Origin: Ampelomyces quisqualis | Lineage: Eukaryota > Ascomycota > Dothideomycetes > Pleosporales > Phaeosphaeriaceae | Direction: 5' to 3' | Length of the DNA stretch: 64,000 nt | Assembly: GCA_018398575.1 (NCBI GenBank) | Contig: JAGTXZ010000005.1 | Location: 1,798,001 to 1,862,000 of the forward strand | Part shown: positions 60,110 to 64,000 of the stretch, in pieces | Position numbering within the stretch: the stretch's first letter is position 1 | Layout of the letters: every line of letters starts with the position of its first letter | Notes under the pieces: model-generated | Databases searched by the model: none | Seen by the model: the letters and a program-made list of their open reading frames with translations, nothing else | Told to the model about the DNA's origin: nothing | Made by a program: the position numbers and the translations under genes

Positions 60110-62925
60110 GAACTACCTTTAGAAGGGTTTTATTAAGGCTAGCCAAAGTCCTTTTGCTTTACTTATCCTTTGTATACGCAAACTAAATAGAGATATACGC
60201 ATCTGTATAGACTACTAGAAGATTAACGCCCTTACGCGTAAGGACGTCTATCTAATCCCTTGCATTAATAAGCTGCTATTACGCCTCTCTAAGGCCAAGA
60301 TCTTTACTAAGTTTAACATCTAGGCCGCTTTTAACAAAATTTGTATAGATCCTAACTCTAAAGAGTATACTACCTTTTAGACCTGTTATAGTACATATAA
60401 GTATAAGGTTCTCTCTTTTGGCTTGTATAATAGGCTAGCTACGTATTAACGCTACATAAACAATATACTAATTAATTATCTTAACAATTTCTGCATTGCG
60501 TATCTTAACAATATTCTAATCTACTCTAAGAATATAAACTTATATTAGGAACACGTCTAAAAGGTCCTAGAGCGCCTACGTACTACAAGACTCTAAGTAG
60601 ATATTTAGAAGAGTAAATTCTATGTAACCTGCACAAAGTATTTAGGTTACGTTTTAACAAACTAGAGCACTAAAGTTAACTCTAACAAGGTAAAAGCACT
60701 CTAAAACTAAGCTAAACCTACTACAGTTACTAGCGTTAAGTTATTTCTTAGTTTTGCTAGTTTCTATTAACAATTTATTAAGAATTTCTTTTGTATAGCT
60801 AAACTAATTATAAAGCTTTAAAGTCCTGCTACACTGTTTAATTAGACTATAGACTGCTAACAGGCTTTTAATTAGATTAAAGCCTTACTTCTAGCTATTC
60901 TTACGCTATCTTATTTTTATCCTAAGTATAATATAAAGTTAGAAACTAACGCGTTAGATAGAGTAATAGTAGGAGTACTCTCTTAGAAGCACTCTAACAA
61001 CAAGTAGTATCTTATAGCCTTCTATAGTTACGCTCTATCTAGGGCTAAGCTTAATTAAGAAATACACAACAAGAAACTTTTTGCTATCTTAAAAGCATTT
61101 AAGAAGTAGAGAGCTAAACTTACCTCTATACAGAGTTAAATCTAGGTGTATTTAGATTACTACTCCTTAGAATACTTTATAACTACTAAGGTTCTTAATA
61201 TACGTTAAGCACAATAGGCAGAGATTATTACCTCTTTTAATTTCTACATTAAGTATACGCCTAGCAAGCTTAACAAGTAAGTTAATATCCTAAGCCAAAG
61301 GGAACAGGACGTTAGCAAGATTAAGGCTGCCTAACAAGACAACAGATCCTGTGTACTTTTAGGACCTAAACGCCTGAGCCCTCTAGTTAACTCTAAACTA
61401 GCTTAGAACTATGTCTGTAACTAGCTAGAGATTGATGTTTCAGCTATTTTAGTCTAATCTATTAGTGCCCCTCTAAATCTTAACTTATTAGAACTAATTA
61501 AAGCCCTGCTAGCAGAGAATTACTGCTTCTTTAAGGAAGAACACCTTATGCTACTACAGCTATATTATATCTAAGAAAGACTACTGCTATATTACTTACG
61601 CCTATGTGTACTTAGAGACTTCTCTTTGTGCACTTAACTGATTAGAGAGGCTTACAATTAGGTATCTACTACTTACCTAAGCGCTACAAAGACGTATTAG
61701 CTCCTAGCTTAGTAATATTATTAGAGGGGTATAGAGGCTATATACAAACGCTATGTACAAAACTGCGTTTCTTGTTAAAGATTCTATCTGAGACAGCTCT
61801 AAGCCTAAGGTTTCCTCTATCTGTTACAAATTCCTAATAGGCTTATGCAGTATTTGTGTATAGATTTTAAGACATTTCTAATAGATTATTATAGCTATAA
61901 TTAAATTATAGTTATTATTAATTACTTATTTAAGCAAGCTATTTCTATTTCTTACTATAAAACAATTAACGCTTAAGAAATAGCTTACTTGTTTATTTAA
62001 TAGGTATACTAATTTAGCTATACGCCTAAAAGTATAGTGTCTGACTACAGACCCTAGTTTGTATTCTAATTCTAGTCTAAGTTCTGCAAGATCCTAGGCG
62101 TGCAACTTAAGCTTTCTACAGCCTACTATAAACAAACTAATAGACAAACTAAGATTATAAACAAGTATATTAATTAACAATTAAGGCCTTTTATATCTTA
62201 TTACTAGGATAACTAGAGTAACCTCTTACTAATAATTAATTGAGCCTAAGCTACGCTACTACACTCTGCAATTAGTATAGCGCTATACTAGCTTCTGTTT
62301 AGATCTAAACTACAACAGAGCTAGAATTAGGCATTATCTCCTTTAAAATATAAAGATGTAAATATTAAGAATGCCTTAAGCTTAGCTACTTGCATGCATA
62401 AAGCCTAGCGCATAGCCAAAGACAATATAGAGAAAGCGTAGAAACAGATAGCTGCTAAAGTAAACAAATATTATTAACCTGTTAATTAGGTAGTAGGTAA
62501 CAAGGTTTACCTCTTAACCTAAAACCTATCTATTACCTGCCTAAGTTGCAAACTTGCTAAATTGTAGGAAGGCCCCTTTAAAGTTCTAGAATAAGTTAGC
62601 TATTTATTTTAACTAAAGCTACCTAAAGGTTCTAAGATCTATAATGTATTTGCTCTAGACGTTCTCTACAAGGACTCTAACAACCCCCTGCCTAGTTAGC
62701 TAAGCCTAAACCTATCTAGCATTCTAATTTAAGGCGTTAAAGAATAGAAAGTTAAAGAGATCCTAGCTAGTAAGCTGTACTGCTCTATTCTAAAGTATTA
62801 CGTAAAATAGGTAGGCTATAACTCTAACCCTACTTAGTATAACGCCTTAAACTTTATAGGCGCTCTATACATGTTGCAAGCGTTCTATAAACGCTATCTA
62901 AAACAGCTAGGACCCCTATAAGCGT
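60110..62925 (+). pseudogene. pol (RT, RNase H, integrase, chromodomain) of family X
   Basis: Reverse transcriptase: GFIKASQSPFALLILCIRK near 60130, then AYLNNILIYS with YLNN at 60501-60512. RNase H: KLETNALDRVIVGVLS near 60930. Integrase: a Cys pair remnant NCVSC near 61765, IDFKTFLIDYY near 61860, SIVSDYRP near 62035, STAYYKQTNRQT near 62120. Chromodomain: KEILASKLYCSILKYYVK-VGYN near 62755-62830, then ALNFIGALYMLQAFYKRY. All domains are stop-interrupted. Confidence 0.85.
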
Positions 62926-63463
62926 TAGCTAAGTAGATTATAGTATAGGAAAAAAGAGTTAAAGATCTTACAGCATTGCAAGACAATTATATTAAGGAAA
63001 TTAAACTTAATATTGTAACTACTACACTAGTAGGTAACAGCTATTAACAATAAAAGTCTTACTCTTCTATTAGATCTAATAGCAGACTGTTACTGCTACT
63101 AGTAGGACGTTCTTAACTATCTAAATCCCTAGGTACAGACACTAACGTACTACCTAGTTGTCTTCTGTTCTAGCCCTGCCTACTGCAAGTACCTGCCTTC
63201 TACTCTACTACTACCTAAAACGTTACTACCTGCGCCTTCTTCTGCTCTGCTAACTAATTGGCCCTTAATACTATTATAATATCTACTAGCTAAGCGACTA
63301 CACTAGTTAACCTAGCTGTGCTCCTCCTAAGCAACCTAACCTTCTTAGCTATTGCCCTAACCTCTCTGGCCAGCTCCTCTCTCTAGTAATAAGCGCTAAC
63401 TAACAAGTTAGCGTTATTTATGTTAGCTACCTGTGCAGTGCTTACTTGTATAACAGCAGCTAA

Positions 63464-63649
63464 CTAAAACGCTGCCTCCTTAATAGCAGCCTCCTGCTCT
63501 AATACTACCTTATTAGACTTATCTCTACCTAGGGTAGTAAACCTGCAGTTAAGGGCCTTAAAGAGGCTATTATACTCTTGGCCTGCATATAGAGAAACTA
63601 GGCAACACTTCTTATTTAAGAGTGTGCAAGAAGCACACTTCTTAGACAC
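63464..63649 (-). pseudogene. Cys-rich ORF remnant
   Basis: A 61-codon minus-strand frame begins SKKCASCTLLNKKCCLV, with five closely spaced Cys, followed by a helical, charged stretch. Reading through stops, helical sequence continues downstream (REELAREVRAIAKKVRLLRR near 63330-63390). It resembles the Cys-rich, coiled-coil ORFs sometimes associated with fungal retroelements, but I cannot name a family. It is less RIP-damaged than its surroundings. Confidence 0.35.
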
Positions 63650-64000
63650 GTCTAAATAGAATCTAAACTTAATATTAAAATAGCTGTAGGCAAAAGCCCT
63701 TGCAGCCTGCAGGCAAACAACCTAATAGGCTAGGAGATAAGCCCTAGAAGGGATAGGAATAGGCATTGTATGTATTTACAGAAACAATTAGCTAACAATT
63801 AAATTAGGAGAGCAGTTAGATAGCTGTAGGTATATAAACGTGTAGGAGGAGAGTATAGAAAAGTAGTATACTAGAGAGCTAGCCTTGTATATATGCTTAA
63901 AAAGCTTAAGGTAAAGTTAGGAACTTTAAACGTGCTAGCGCGCAGATTAAAACAATAACAAATAGCTATATTACGTTATTCTAAAATAAACTTAAGGTAA

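Larger units (their letters stand above)
56926..63070 (+). mobile_element. Ty3/gypsy chromovirus of family X, plus strand (3' end not identified)
   Basis: Begins with the right copy of LTR X (56926 to about 57356). Gag follows with an intact-looking zinc knuckle, then the protease/RT linker, reverse transcriptase, RNase H, integrase and a chromodomain ending near 62925. A second LTR X was not found before 64000, so the 3' end is either outside the window or lost. TAA/TAG stops are frequent. Confidence 0.85.
36476..64000. other. AT-rich, RIP-mutated nest of transposable elements
   Basis: The block extends to the right edge. TpA is overwhelmingly frequent, CpA and TpG are rare, and every readable transposon frame is broken by TAA/TAG where Gln or Trp codons are expected. 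No host gene was recognised in 27.5 kb. Component elements are listed separately. Confidence 0.9.

Overview
The window looks like a chromosome arm of a filamentous ascomycete (Pezizomycotina; a dothideomycete-like, two-speed genome is my inference). Genes carry short introns with fungal splice sites (47, 49 and 91 nt), and gene-bearing DNA of balanced composition alternates with very AT-rich blocks. In those blocks CpA/TpG has been converted to TpA, the classical signature of repeat-induced point mutation (RIP). No bacterial or viral genome organisation is visible.

Layout. 1-417: 5' part of a secreted SurE-like phosphatase gene running off the left edge. 418-8268: mostly gene-free DNA with a cluster of a TACGGAGTA/TACTCCGTA palindrome and a 552-bp hAT-type MITE (2416-2967, 8-bp target duplication). 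8270-8529: a coding remnant. 9260-11173: a fumarylacetoacetate hydrolase-family gene followed in the same frame by an alpha/beta hydrolase, broken by two TGA codons. 11302-12672: an auxin-efflux-carrier-like membrane protein. 13305-14028: a divergent Rho/Ras-like GTPase with one intron. 15341-26788: an M14 zinc carboxypeptidase gene split inside its signal peptide by a 9.8-kb insertion. 27116-28078: an acidic-tailed protein of unknown function, divergent from a RING-finger protein (28966-30243). 32022-35979: a large hybrid histidine kinase with one intron.

The 15375-25200 insertion is a hAT DNA transposon (8-bp duplication GCTGCCTG, imperfect inverted ends, recognisable but stop-riddled transposase). 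It carries inside it a complete 6774-bp Ty3/gypsy chromovirus with two 455-bp LTRs and a GTATT duplication. Both are heavily RIP-mutated, and two stop codons in the flanking carboxypeptidase are also CAA/CAG to TAA/TAG changes, which suggests RIP leakage.

From about 36475 to the right edge the window is one AT-rich, RIP-degraded nest of elements. In order: an unidentified repeat with repeated ends (36.56-38.23 kb); unidentified decayed coding-like DNA (38.56-40.65 kb); a minus-strand Ty1/copia element with 219-bp LTRs (40738-47999); a gypsy reverse-transcriptase fragment (48000-48600); a 395-bp LTR of family X; a minus-strand gypsy element of family Y (48996-56925) containing a 5 x 99-bp in-frame minisatellite; and a plus-strand gypsy chromovirus of family X (56926 to about 63070) that interrupts the family Y right LTR. 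No intact transposon gene was seen. The functional content of the window is therefore the handful of housekeeping or signalling genes in the two GC-balanced segments.
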